A stretch of DNA of 64,000 bases, from contig JAICJH010000005.1 of the NCBI GenBank assembly GCA_025928545.1, forward strand, positions 62,001 to 126,000, given 5' to 3'. The stretch comes from Bryobacteraceae bacterium. Its GTDB lineage: Bacteria; Acidobacteriota; Terriglobia; Bryobacterales; Bryobacteraceae. This document shows positions 9,797 to 17,919 of the stretch, piece by piece; positions within the stretch are counted from its first letter, which is position 1; each line of letters opens with the position of its first letter. A program made the translations under genes and the position numbers. The notes below the pieces were generated by a model that was given only the letters and a program-made list of their open reading frames with translations, was not told the origin of the DNA and did no database searches.

Positions 9797-11004
9797 AGCG
9801 GGTCGTGATTACAGGCATCGGCGTCGTCTCTCCCATCGGAACGGGTAAGGACGTCTTCTGGACAGGTCTGCTCGCCGGCAAGTCGGGCATCAGGCCTGTT
9901 TCTTCGTTCGATTCGACGGCTTTCTCCGCTCACATTGGCGCCGAAGTCATCGATTTCGACCCGAAGGACCATCTGGAGCGGCAGAAACCCGGGGATATGG
10001 GCCGCGCCTCTCAGATGGCGATTGGAGCGGCGCGCCACGCGCTCGCCGATGCCGGACTCGATCTCAATACCCTGAATCGCTCGCGCGTTGGCGTGAGTAT
10101 GGGGACCACGTCGGGAGAGCCGCTGTTCGTCGAATATTACAACGACGCGAAGCGGGCGGGCACAGAGCCCGCGGTTGAAGTGTTCAGCCAGTATCCGTGT
10201 CATTTGATTCCCACCCACGTTGCCATCGAGTTCGGCCTGAACGGGCCCTCGATCATGATCCCGAATGCGTGTGCGGCGGGTAATTATGCGGTCGGGTATG
10301 GTTTCGATCTGATCCGCAACGGCCGGGTAGACATGATGATCGCCGGGGGCGCCGATGCGTTTTCACGCATTCCCTACATGGGGTTTGCGCGTCTGGGAGC
10401 CATCGCGCCGGAACGTTGTCAGCCGTTCGACAAGAACCGTAAGGGCATGGTGCCGGGCGAAGGAGCCGCGGTACTGATTCTGGAACCGCTGGACGCCGCA
10501 ATTGCCCGCGGCGCCACCGTCTATGCCGAGGTTCTGGGATACGGGGCAAGCTGCGATTCGCATCACATGACCGCCGCGCATCCACAGGCGGATGGCGCAA
10601 TACGCGCCATGTCCGCCGCAATCTCCCAAAGTGGCCTGACCACAAACGATATCGATTACATCAGCGCACACGGCACCGGCACGCCCACCAACGATCGTGT
10701 GGAATCGCTTGCAGTGCGTACGCTGTTCGGGGAGCGTGCGCCTCTGGTGCCCATGAGTTCCATCAAGTCGATGCTCGGGCACACCATGGGCGCGGCCAGC
10801 GCGATAGAAGCCGTGGCCTGCACACTGGCCCTGCACACCGGCTGGATTCCGCCAACCATCAATCATGAGGAACCGGACCCCGATTGCGGCCTCGACATCG
10901 TACCGAACCATGCACGGAAGACGGATCCCAAAGTGGCTCTGAATAATGCCTATGCGTTCGGGGGTAACAATGCTTCGTTGTGCCTGGCGAGGTGCGAGGG
11001 CTAA
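9793..11004 (+). CDS. Beta-ketoacyl-ACP synthase (FabF type)
   Basis: A 403-residue condensing enzyme of the usual FabF length. The full catalytic triad is visible: Cys160 in PNACAAGN, His293 in SAHGTGTPTND and His330 in MLGHTMGAAS. The glycine-rich C-terminus (AFGGNNASL) is also conserved. It should perform decarboxylative Claisen condensation of malonyl-ACP onto an acyl-ACP in the cytoplasm. It starts in an ATGA overlap with the ACP and is followed with no gap by a second ketosynthase-like gene, the arrangement of KS-alpha/KS-beta pairs in type II polyketide, aryl polyene and similar systems. Confidence 0.93.
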   Translation: MKRVVITGIGVVSPIGTGKDVFWTGLLAGKSGIRPVSSFDSTAFSAHIGAEVIDFDPKDHLERQKPGDMGRASQMAIGAARHALADAGLDLNTLNRSRVGVSMGTTSGEPLFVEYYNDAKRAGTEPAVEVFSQYPCHLIPTHVAIEFGLNGPSIMIPNACAAGNYAVGYGFDLIRNGRVDMMIAGGADAFSRIPYMGFARLGAIAPERCQPFDKNRKGMVPGEGAAVLILEPLDAAIARGATVYAEVLGYGASCDSHHMTAAHPQADGAIRAMSAAISQSGLTTNDIDYISAHGTGTPTNDRVESLAVRTLFGERAPLVPMSSIKSMLGHTMGAASAIEAVACTLALHTGWIPPTINHEEPDPDCGLDIVPNHARKTDPKVALNNAYAFGGNNASLCLARCEG

Positions 11005-12210
11005 ATGACTCCCCGGATTGTAGTGACAGGAACGGGCGTCATCGCCTCTATCGGCGCCGGTGTATCCGCTTTCGAGGAAGCGTTGTGGTCGGGCGCCACG
11101 GGAGTAAAGGACAGCACGCGCGTGGCCGGCCACACCTTCGCCGACGCCGGTGAATTCGATGCCAAGCCGTGGCTCGGCAATAAGGGTGTCCGTGTGTTGG
11201 ATCGGGGAACGCGCCTGCTTTGCATTGCGGCGCAGATGGCTCTGACTGAAACGGGTCTGTCTCAGGACGCGGTGGAAGTGGGCGACGCCGATCTGGGGAT
11301 GATCTGCGGCACAATGTTCGGCGGCATCCACAGCATCGCCGGATTCGACTGGATCGGGATCACCGACGGACCCGCCCTGGTCAGCCCGATGGATTTTCCC
11401 AACACCGTTATTAACGCGCCGGCGGGCCAGGCTGCGATCAAGCACAAACTTCGCGGAGTGAACTCAACCATCTGCTCCGGCCTCGCCTCCGGGCTTTACG
11501 CCATCGACTACGCGGCGGAATTCCTTCGCCTGGGGCGGGCAAAGTATCTGCTGGCCGGCGGCATGGAAGAGGTGTGGGAAGAGGCGGCGGAAGGGTTTCG
11601 GCGCATGAACCTGACTTCTCCCAAAGGAACACCGCGCCCATTTGGAGAGAAACGCGACGGCACGGCAGCAGGTGAAGGCGCCGGTCTCTGGATGCTGGAA
11701 TCCGAAGCAACGGCCAAATCCCGGGGCGCTACGCCTATCCTCGAAATTCTTGGTTTTGGCGCATCGCACGATGCCGCCTCGGGCACCGGCTATCAGATGT
11801 CGGGTAAAGGCGCGACCCTGGCCATGGAACGCGCGCTGGAGTATTCGGGCATCGGACCGGATCAGGTAGCCTGCGTGATTGCGAGCGCTAATGGCAATCC
11901 GGCGGGCGACGAAATGGAAGCCCGCGCTCTAACCAACGTGTTCGGTGCGTGGACGTCTTCCCTGCCCGTCTGCGCTCCCAAAGCGGCGCTGGGTGAGTGC
12001 ATGGGTGGTTCCGGGGCGCTGTGCGCAATCGTTGGCGGCCTGTCGCTGTTGCGGCATGAAATTCCCCCGACTGCCGGATTTACGGGAACGGATACCAACC
12101 TCAAACTCTCGCTTCAGCCTCAAAAAATCTCCGGCGAATATGCCATGATCAACGCATTCGGCTGTGACGGCAACAACTCTTCCCTGGTGATCCGCTTATG
12201 GAAAAGCTGA
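11005..12210 (+). CDS. Ketosynthase-like protein lacking both catalytic histidines (chain-length-factor-like)
   Basis: A 401-residue thiolase-fold homologue of the preceding KS, beginning directly after its stop. By motif comparison Cys157 is kept (STICSGLASG), but the two His positions are replaced: HGTGT becomes NGNPAG (Asn296) and LGHTMGA becomes LGECMGG (Glu331). The C-terminal FGCDGNNSSL is retained. Without the histidines decarboxylative condensation is not expected, so I infer a KS-beta/chain-length-factor partner of the preceding enzyme. Classical chain length factors lose the Cys instead, which makes this version unusual; a Cys-dependent acyl-transfer role is possible. Confidence 0.85.
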   Translation: MTPRIVVTGTGVIASIGAGVSAFEEALWSGATGVKDSTRVAGHTFADAGEFDAKPWLGNKGVRVLDRGTRLLCIAAQMALTETGLSQDAVEVGDADLGMICGTMFGGIHSIAGFDWIGITDGPALVSPMDFPNTVINAPAGQAAIKHKLRGVNSTICSGLASGLYAIDYAAEFLRLGRAKYLLAGGMEEVWEEAAEGFRRMNLTSPKGTPRPFGEKRDGTAAGEGAGLWMLESEATAKSRGATPILEILGFGASHDAASGTGYQMSGKGATLAMERALEYSGIGPDQVACVIASANGNPAGDEMEARALTNVFGAWTSSLPVCAPKAALGECMGGSGALCAIVGGLSLLRHEIPPTAGFTGTDTNLKLSLQPQKISGEYAMINAFGCDGNNSSLVIRLWKS

Positions 12211-13430
12211 CCGCGACAGAGATGGCCAAGGCAACTGAAGAAGCTGCCCCGGTTGAAATCGGGCCCACCGATCTGCTGCCGCGACTGAAAGACAACGGCT
12301 ACGACGCGGAACGTGTCGGACGTCGCCGCGCATGGGTCGAGAATAAGACCGGTACCGAACTGCCTCACATCGGAGGTCAGACCTGGGACCCCGAACTGAC
12401 GCGCGGCAACATCGAAAATCCGATCGGGGTAGCGCAGGTTCCGCTTGGCGTCGCGGGGCCGGTGTTAATCCACGGCCAGAATGCGAATGGCCTGTTCTAT
12501 GTTCCGATGGCCACCACGGAAGGCGCATTGCTCCGCAGTTACGAGCGGGGCATGGTGGCGCTGACGAAATCCGGCGGCGTGCAGACCGCGGTGCTGGCGG
12601 ATGAAAATCAGACCGCTCCGGCTTTTCATTTTGACGATGTCAGAACGGCCGCGGCTTTCCCCGCCTGGATCGAATCGAAGCTGCCGGAATTGCGGGAAGT
12701 GGTTGGCGCCACAACGCGCCATGGTGTTTTAACCGGACTCCGCTGCTACCAGACCGGCCGCCAGGTCATCGTCAACTTCGGATTCCGGACCGGCGACGCT
12801 CAGGGCATGAACATGATCGTCCGCGCGACGGACGCGGTGTGCCGTTGGGTCCAGGCCAACTATTCGATTGCGAATTACTTTCTGTTCAGCGGACTCTGCG
12901 GTGAGAAACGCGCCAGCGGTTTCCTGATGACCCGCGGAAAAGGAAAACGCGTAACGGCGGGCGCACTGCTGCGGCATGACGTTCTTCGCCTTTATCTCCA
13001 CGTGACCGCGGATCAGATGTTCCGCGTCTGGCAGTCCACCGTGGTCGGCAATTTTCAGGCAGGATCCGTCGGCTACCACGGTCACGCCGCGAACGGGTTG
13101 ACGGCAATTTTTATCGCAACAGGTCAGGATGTCGCGAATGTAGTGAATTCTTCCTGCGCGATGACTGTGTTCGAACCGCATCCCGACGGCTTGTATGTCT
13201 CGACCACGCTCTCCGCGCTTTCGGTGGCAACGGTGGGCGGCGGCACCGGCCTGCCCACACCGCGCGAAGCCCTCGGCATCATGGATTGCGTCGGAACCGG
13301 CAAAGCAGGTAAACTGGCGGAAATTGTGGCAGCGGCCATTCTGGGCGGAGAGATCTCCATGGGCGCGGCAATTTCATCGGGAGAATTTGTGGGAGCGCAC
13401 GAGCGCTACGGAAGGAACCGGCCAACTTGA
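12198..13430 (+). CDS. HMG-CoA reductase family protein (class I-like)
   Basis: A 410-residue protein with the class I HMG-CoA reductase motifs in order: ENPIGVAQVPLGVAGP, ATTEG (Glu108), GDAQGMNM (nucleotide site), EKRASG (Lys237), GQDVANV (Asp311), GGGTGLPT and a C-terminal GAHERYGRNR (His401). These correspond to the catalytic Glu, Lys, Asp and His of known enzymes, so it should reduce a thioester to an alcohol with NAD(P)H. The start overlaps the upstream gene by 13 bases; an internal ATG at 12222 is an alternative. No other mevalonate gene is present, so the substrate may be an acyl thioester made by this operon rather than HMG-CoA. Confidence 0.87.
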   Translation: MEKLTATEMAKATEEAAPVEIGPTDLLPRLKDNGYDAERVGRRRAWVENKTGTELPHIGGQTWDPELTRGNIENPIGVAQVPLGVAGPVLIHGQNANGLFYVPMATTEGALLRSYERGMVALTKSGGVQTAVLADENQTAPAFHFDDVRTAAAFPAWIESKLPELREVVGATTRHGVLTGLRCYQTGRQVIVNFGFRTGDAQGMNMIVRATDAVCRWVQANYSIANYFLFSGLCGEKRASGFLMTRGKGKRVTAGALLRHDVLRLYLHVTADQMFRVWQSTVVGNFQAGSVGYHGHAANGLTAIFIATGQDVANVVNSSCAMTVFEPHPDGLYVSTTLSALSVATVGGGTGLPTPREALGIMDCVGTGKAGKLAEIVAAAILGGEISMGAAISSGEFVGAHERYGRNRPT

Positions 13431-14143
13431 AAGTCGCGTTAGTCACAGGGGGAGGCCGGGGGATCGGGCGGGCGATCGTGGAGGAATTCCACGGGGCCGG
13501 ATACAAGGTGGCCTTTACCTACAGTTCGAATGACGACGCGGCCAACGCGGTGGTAGAGCACTGCGGACCCGACGTGATGGCTATCAAAGCCGACGTGCGC
13601 GACTTCGCACGTGCCGGGCAGGTGGTGGCCGAGACCATCGCAAAATTCGGGCCGATCACCGCGCTGATCAACAATGCCGGAATCAAGAAAGATCTTCCGC
13701 TGATGAAGATGGACGCCGATTCCTGGCGCGACGTGGTGGATACGAATCTCAACGGCACCTTCAACTATTCGCGCAATGCAGTCAGCGGAATGCTGCGTAC
13801 CGGCGGCGCCATCCTGAATGTCACCAGCGTGAGCGGGGTGATTGGCATGGCCGGGCAGACGAATTACAGCGCGTCGAAAGCCGGTGTGATCGGCTTTACC
13901 AAAGCTCTGGCGAAAGAAATCGCACGCTTCGGCGTCCGGGTGAATGCAATCGCGCCGGGCTTTATCGATACGGACATGACGTCGGCCATCGACGAAGCCA
14001 CTCGCAAAAAGCTGTACAGCCAGATTCCCTCGGGTCAGCCCGGCAGCGCCGCGGATGTCGCAAAGCTGGTTTTATATCTGGCGAGCGACGAAGCCAAATA
14101 CGTGACGGGACAGATCTGGAACATCGACGGCGGCCTGACCTGA
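13427..14143 (+). CDS. SDR-family 3-oxoacyl-ACP reductase (FabG-like)
   Basis: A 238-residue classical short-chain dehydrogenase. It shows the TGGGRGIG nucleotide-binding loop at the N-terminus, NNAG, the catalytic Ser region (NVTSVSGVIG), Tyr147 and Lys151 in YSASK, and the closing IDGG. It probably reduces the beta-keto group after each condensation with NADPH. Translation starts at TTG in a TTGA overlap with the HMG-CoA-reductase-like gene. No dehydratase (FabZ/FabA type) or enoyl reductase is found in the operon, so those steps would have to come from elsewhere or be skipped. Confidence 0.9.
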   Translation: MKVALVTGGGRGIGRAIVEEFHGAGYKVAFTYSSNDDAANAVVEHCGPDVMAIKADVRDFARAGQVVAETIAKFGPITALINNAGIKKDLPLMKMDADSWRDVVDTNLNGTFNYSRNAVSGMLRTGGAILNVTSVSGVIGMAGQTNYSASKAGVIGFTKALAKEIARFGVRVNAIAPGFIDTDMTSAIDEATRKKLYSQIPSGQPGSAADVAKLVLYLASDEAKYVTGQIWNIDGGLT

Positions 14144-14156
14144 CCGGGAGCAATAC

Positions 14157-15731
14157 GTGTCGCAGAACTTTACCATCTTCGGGCGTGACTATCCACGGCG
14201 TTACGATGCGATCGTAATCGGGGCGGGGATCGGCGGGTTATTCTGCGCCAACATGCTGGCGAATGGCGGCATGAAGGTACTGCTGCTGGAGCGCCACTAC
14301 ATGCTGGGCGGTTTCTGCTCCACGTTCCGGCGCAAGGGCTTTATCTTCGATGCGGCAACGCATTTTTATCCTCTGCTCGGCAATCCTTCGACTCTCACGG
14401 GCAAGATCGTAAAAGATCTACAGCTTCCCACCGAGTGGGTCAGGATGGAGCCGGTCGATCAGTTCCACCTGCCGGGTGAGCCGGTCTTCACCGTGCCAGG
14501 CGAGTTCGGCCCTTATGTGGAGCGGCTGAAAACATGGTTTCCGGACGAGAGCGCGAACATTGACGCTTATTTCAACGAGCTGCGGCAGGCCTACATGTAC
14601 GGGCTGCTTTACTATTTTCGCGGGGTCGCCAACGATCAGGTGGAAAAGCTCGAGAAGTACTCGATGGTCGACAAGCTCAACCAGCATTTCCGCGATCCGA
14701 GGCTGAAAACAATCCTGATGGGCGATGCGCCGCACTGGGGTTCGCAACCCGGCCGGACGTCCTATGTTTTCGATGCGATGCTGCGGCTGTCGTACTTTCT
14801 CGGCAACTATTACCCGAAAGGAAGCTCGCAGAAATTCGCCGACGATCTGGGCCGCGTCTTCACCGATAAGGGCGGCAAGATCCTCAAGTGCGCCGATGTT
14901 CAGCGCATTGTCACTGAGAATGGCAAATGCAGGGGCGTCAGGCTGCAAACCATTTCGAAACGCGAGCCGGAGACCTTCGAGTTTGAAGCCCCGGTTATCG
15001 TCTCCAATGCCGACGCGCTGCACACGTATCGCGATCTGATCGGCGACGAGGACCGCGATCCGTGGCTGCTCGATCACATACGGAAGCAAAAGCCGACGTT
15101 CGCCTGTAGCCTCACTCATATCGGCCTGCGCGGCATGGACCCGGAAAAACTGGCGGCGGCGGAAGGCTATTACTGGGGCGAGTGCGACCCTTCCGACATC
15201 ATGAAAAATGTCTTCAAGATCTTCGTGCCGACGCACTTCGATCCCGACATCGCGCCGCCGGGATGCCAGATTGTGATCACACAACGGCCGTCTCCGGTGC
15301 AGTTCGATTCTGTAACGGACTGGCCGGCCCACAAAGCGGAACTTGAGGCGAAGACGATGCAGCGCCTGCGGGAGGAATTACCCGGCATCGACGATCACAT
15401 TGTGGTAAAGTCCAGTGCAAGCGCCATGACTTCGTTTCGCTTCACTAATAATCTGGAGGGCGGGATGCTCGGCTGGGAGATGTCTCCCGGACAGCTGGGC
15501 AATAACCGCCTGCCGGTCTACACCCCCATCGAGAATCTTTATCTCACCGGGCACTGGACCCAGCCAGGAGGTGGAATCACGCCCGTGATCGTCTCGGCCC
15601 AGCGCGTAGCGAAGATTATCCTGACCGGGCGGGAGGAAGGAAAAGATGTGGCGGCTTCCTACTTCACGTTCAATGCGGCGGCCGGCGGCGCAGCGGCCGC
15701 GAACGGAAAAACAGCGGACGTTCGTTCATGA
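14157..15731 (+). CDS. FAD-dependent oxidoreductase, phytoene desaturase (CrtI)/carotene isomerase-like
   Basis: A 524-residue flavoprotein with GTG start and a GGGAG ribosome-binding site. The N-terminal dinucleotide-binding motif (IVIGAGIGGLFCANML) is followed by ERHYMLGGFCSTF and FDAATHFYP, as in the CrtI/retinol saturase/CrtISO group. The C-terminal FAD motif is LYLTGHWTQPGGGITPV. Family members desaturate, isomerise or saturate polyene chains. Next to a KS pair and ACP it could act on an acyl or polyene intermediate. CrtI-like genes also occur beside FAS genes in reported candidate ladderane loci, but that link is from memory and only an analogy. Confidence 0.85.
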   Translation: MSQNFTIFGRDYPRRYDAIVIGAGIGGLFCANMLANGGMKVLLLERHYMLGGFCSTFRRKGFIFDAATHFYPLLGNPSTLTGKIVKDLQLPTEWVRMEPVDQFHLPGEPVFTVPGEFGPYVERLKTWFPDESANIDAYFNELRQAYMYGLLYYFRGVANDQVEKLEKYSMVDKLNQHFRDPRLKTILMGDAPHWGSQPGRTSYVFDAMLRLSYFLGNYYPKGSSQKFADDLGRVFTDKGGKILKCADVQRIVTENGKCRGVRLQTISKREPETFEFEAPVIVSNADALHTYRDLIGDEDRDPWLLDHIRKQKPTFACSLTHIGLRGMDPEKLAAAEGYYWGECDPSDIMKNVFKIFVPTHFDPDIAPPGCQIVITQRPSPVQFDSVTDWPAHKAELEAKTMQRLREELPGIDDHIVVKSSASAMTSFRFTNNLEGGMLGWEMSPGQLGNNRLPVYTPIENLYLTGHWTQPGGGITPVIVSAQRVAKIILTGREEGKDVAASYFTFNAAAGGAAAANGKTADVRS

Positions 15732-16333
15732 AAGCTCTCGATTCGGACCAGCAGCGAGCCGTACTTGATGGCGCGATGCAGTTGTTTGGCCAATACGATC
15801 TGAAGGATATTTCCCTCGATAAACTTACGCGCCTGACAGGCATTCCGGCTTTCGATATTCTGCGTGAGTACCATTCGAGCGACAATATTCTGCGGGCGGT
15901 TCTTGAGCGCGAACTGGAACTCATGGCCGCCGCGGCCCAGGCGCCGGAACTCCGGATGCCGGGTGAAACGCTGGGCGATGAACTTCATGTGCTGGCGGGC
16001 GTCATCCTCGATCAATACCGCAAACGAAGTAAATTCCTTTCCAAGATTCTCAATGAGGCGATGCACAATTCTCAGGTGGGAGCGCTGTTCTACAGCACTT
16101 TCATTGTCCAGGGACGGCTGCTGTTCAGCGAGTTCCTGAAGGTACGGAAACAGCGGGACGAACTGCGCAACGAGGTCGATGTGGAAGCCGCGGGCGCAAT
16201 GTTTCTGGCCTCGCTGACCGGAATGTTTATCATGTACGAATTCTTCGGCGGCAACAAGGTGGAGCCGCTGGACGACGAGCGCATGCTGACTCAGATGTGC
16301 GATACTTTCCTGCGCGGAGTCATAAAGAGATGA
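15728..16333 (+). CDS. TetR/AcrR-family transcriptional regulator
   Basis: A 201-residue helical protein. Residues about 8-55 form a TetR-type helix-turn-helix domain (AVLDGAMQLFGQYDLKDISLDKLTRLTGI, then YHSSDNILRAVLERE), followed by a ligand-binding-type helical domain ending FLRGVIKR. It overlaps the oxidoreductase gene as ATGA and is itself overlapped by the next gene, so it is an internal member of the operon. I infer a local repressor that responds to an acyl-type ligand. No operator palindrome could be assigned. Confidence 0.82.
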   Translation: MKALDSDQQRAVLDGAMQLFGQYDLKDISLDKLTRLTGIPAFDILREYHSSDNILRAVLERELELMAAAAQAPELRMPGETLGDELHVLAGVILDQYRKRSKFLSKILNEAMHNSQVGALFYSTFIVQGRLLFSEFLKVRKQRDELRNEVDVEAAGAMFLASLTGMFIMYEFFGGNKVEPLDDERMLTQMCDTFLRGVIKR

Positions 16334-17895
16334 CGGTCGGGATAGCGGGGCTGGAAGGTCCCCTTGCCCGCGCAACGAAAGCTGAGCTGGAGCGGCGCGG
16401 TCACCAGGTTGTTGCAGGCGCGGCGGAGTGCGTTGTTTACTTTCCCGGCGAATTGCCCGCACTCAGTGCACTGGCCGCGGACTCGCAGGTAAACAGACTG
16501 GTGCTGCGCAGTCACGGCTATGCCTACGGGACCAACGCGAAGAATCCTGGCATGATGACCGAGGAGCGGATCTCTTTGCTGCCGCCCGCCGACCCCGCCC
16601 AGCGCTGGCTTCATGCCGAAGCAATTGCGGCCACGCATCCGAACGCAGCCATGATCCGCATGGCCAACGTGACCGATCCCGGCGAGGGCGATTTGCTGGT
16701 TGCCAAACTGGCGCGACGCTCCGCCACAAAAATTCTGGGACGGAATCCGAACGTTCAGTTCATCTCAGTCGAGGATGCCGCCAGGGCGCTGGCGGCCGCC
16801 TGTGAATCGACGGCCACCGGCTTATTCAATGCAGCCGGCGGCGGCGCATTGCCGCTCGTCGATGCCTTTCGCGCAGCAGGGACGCGGCAAATCCATGCGC
16901 CCGAAGTACGCAGTCTCGATGAGTTGCGCTACAACTGGACGTTATCGAGCGAGCGCGCTCAAAAAGAATTGGGCTGGGCTCCCGAAAAATCGTCCGTCGA
17001 AGCTCTCAAGGCATTTCTCGCCACCAAGCACGGAGCCCGGCCGGAGCGTCTGCGCGGCCCCTACGACGATTGGGGACTCGATCTCGATTACATCCGCGCC
17101 TGGGGCGCATGGTTCGGCTTTCTGCGCAACATCTACTGGCGCATCGAACACGAAGGGATGGAGAATATCCCGGCAACGGGACGAGCCCTGTTCGTTTCCA
17201 ACCACCGCGGTTTCATGCCGCTCGATGCGGTGATGCACCTGTCGCTGATTTTTACGCATCGTCAGCGCGTGCCGCGCTTCCTCATCATTCCTTCGCTGCT
17301 GCGTACGCCCTTCATGTGCAACTTCCTGACCAAGCTCGGCGGCGTGGTTGCCAGCCAGGAGAACGCGGCGCGGCTGCTCGAACAGGAGAGCCTGGTGGGG
17401 CTGTTTCCCGAAGGCATCCGCGGAACGTTCACGCCCTATAAGCGCACTTACAAACTGCGCGATTTTTCACGCAGCGAATTCGCCACGCTGGCGGTGCGCC
17501 ATCAGGCTCCCGTGATACCCACGGCAGTGGTGGGACATGCCGAGATATTTCCGATTCTGGGGCGAATCGATTCCAGCTACATCGTGAAGGAGGTTGGCTG
17601 GCCTTATCTTCCGATTGCGCCGCCGTTTCCGCTGGCGCCGATTCCCCTGCCTTCCAAATGGCACGTGCGCGTGCTGAAGCCGGTCTCGCTCGAAGGGCTG
17701 AAGCCATCCGATGCCGAAAACGCCCGCCTGATGGTGGACTATAGCCGGCACATCCAGAGCATCATTCAGAAGAATGTCGATGACATGGTTTCGCGCCGCA
17801 AGAGCCTGGTGAGAGGCCGTTTTCTGGATGGAACATCACCTTCGATACCGCCTTTTAAACGCTCGGCTGCCGCAATATCGGCTAATTCCGCGTAA
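16330..17895 (+). CDS. SDR/epimerase-like domain fused to PlsC-type acyltransferase
   Basis: A 521-residue two-domain protein; the ATG at 16330 is chosen for its ATGA overlap, although the frame is open upstream. Residues about 1-220 resemble an extended NAD-dependent epimerase/dehydratase (NVTD, SVEDAARAL, LGWAPEKS at the end), but the N-terminal glycine motif is weak (GIAGLEGPLA). Residues about 255-500 are a lysophospholipid-acyltransferase domain: NHRGFMPLD gives His292 and Asp299 (H-X6-D spacing), and GLFPEGIRG is the FPEG motif. The acyltransferase half probably transfers the operon's acyl product to a hydroxyl acceptor at the membrane. A basic, Pro-rich tail follows. Confidence 0.85.
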   Translation: MTVGIAGLEGPLARATKAELERRGHQVVAGAAECVVYFPGELPALSALAADSQVNRLVLRSHGYAYGTNAKNPGMMTEERISLLPPADPAQRWLHAEAIAATHPNAAMIRMANVTDPGEGDLLVAKLARRSATKILGRNPNVQFISVEDAARALAAACESTATGLFNAAGGGALPLVDAFRAAGTRQIHAPEVRSLDELRYNWTLSSERAQKELGWAPEKSSVEALKAFLATKHGARPERLRGPYDDWGLDLDYIRAWGAWFGFLRNIYWRIEHEGMENIPATGRALFVSNHRGFMPLDAVMHLSLIFTHRQRVPRFLIIPSLLRTPFMCNFLTKLGGVVASQENAARLLEQESLVGLFPEGIRGTFTPYKRTYKLRDFSRSEFATLAVRHQAPVIPTAVVGHAEIFPILGRIDSSYIVKEVGWPYLPIAPPFPLAPIPLPSKWHVRVLKPVSLEGLKPSDAENARLMVDYSRHIQSIIQKNVDDMVSRRKSLVRGRFLDGTSPSIPPFKRSAAAISANSA

Positions 17896-17919
17896 GATGA
17901 AGGATCTTCGGTCCGACGG

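Noticed and set aside
10363-11445. 360-codon minus-strand frame across the two ketosynthase genes
   Set aside because: It crosses the junction of two well-supported genes and its product resembles nothing.
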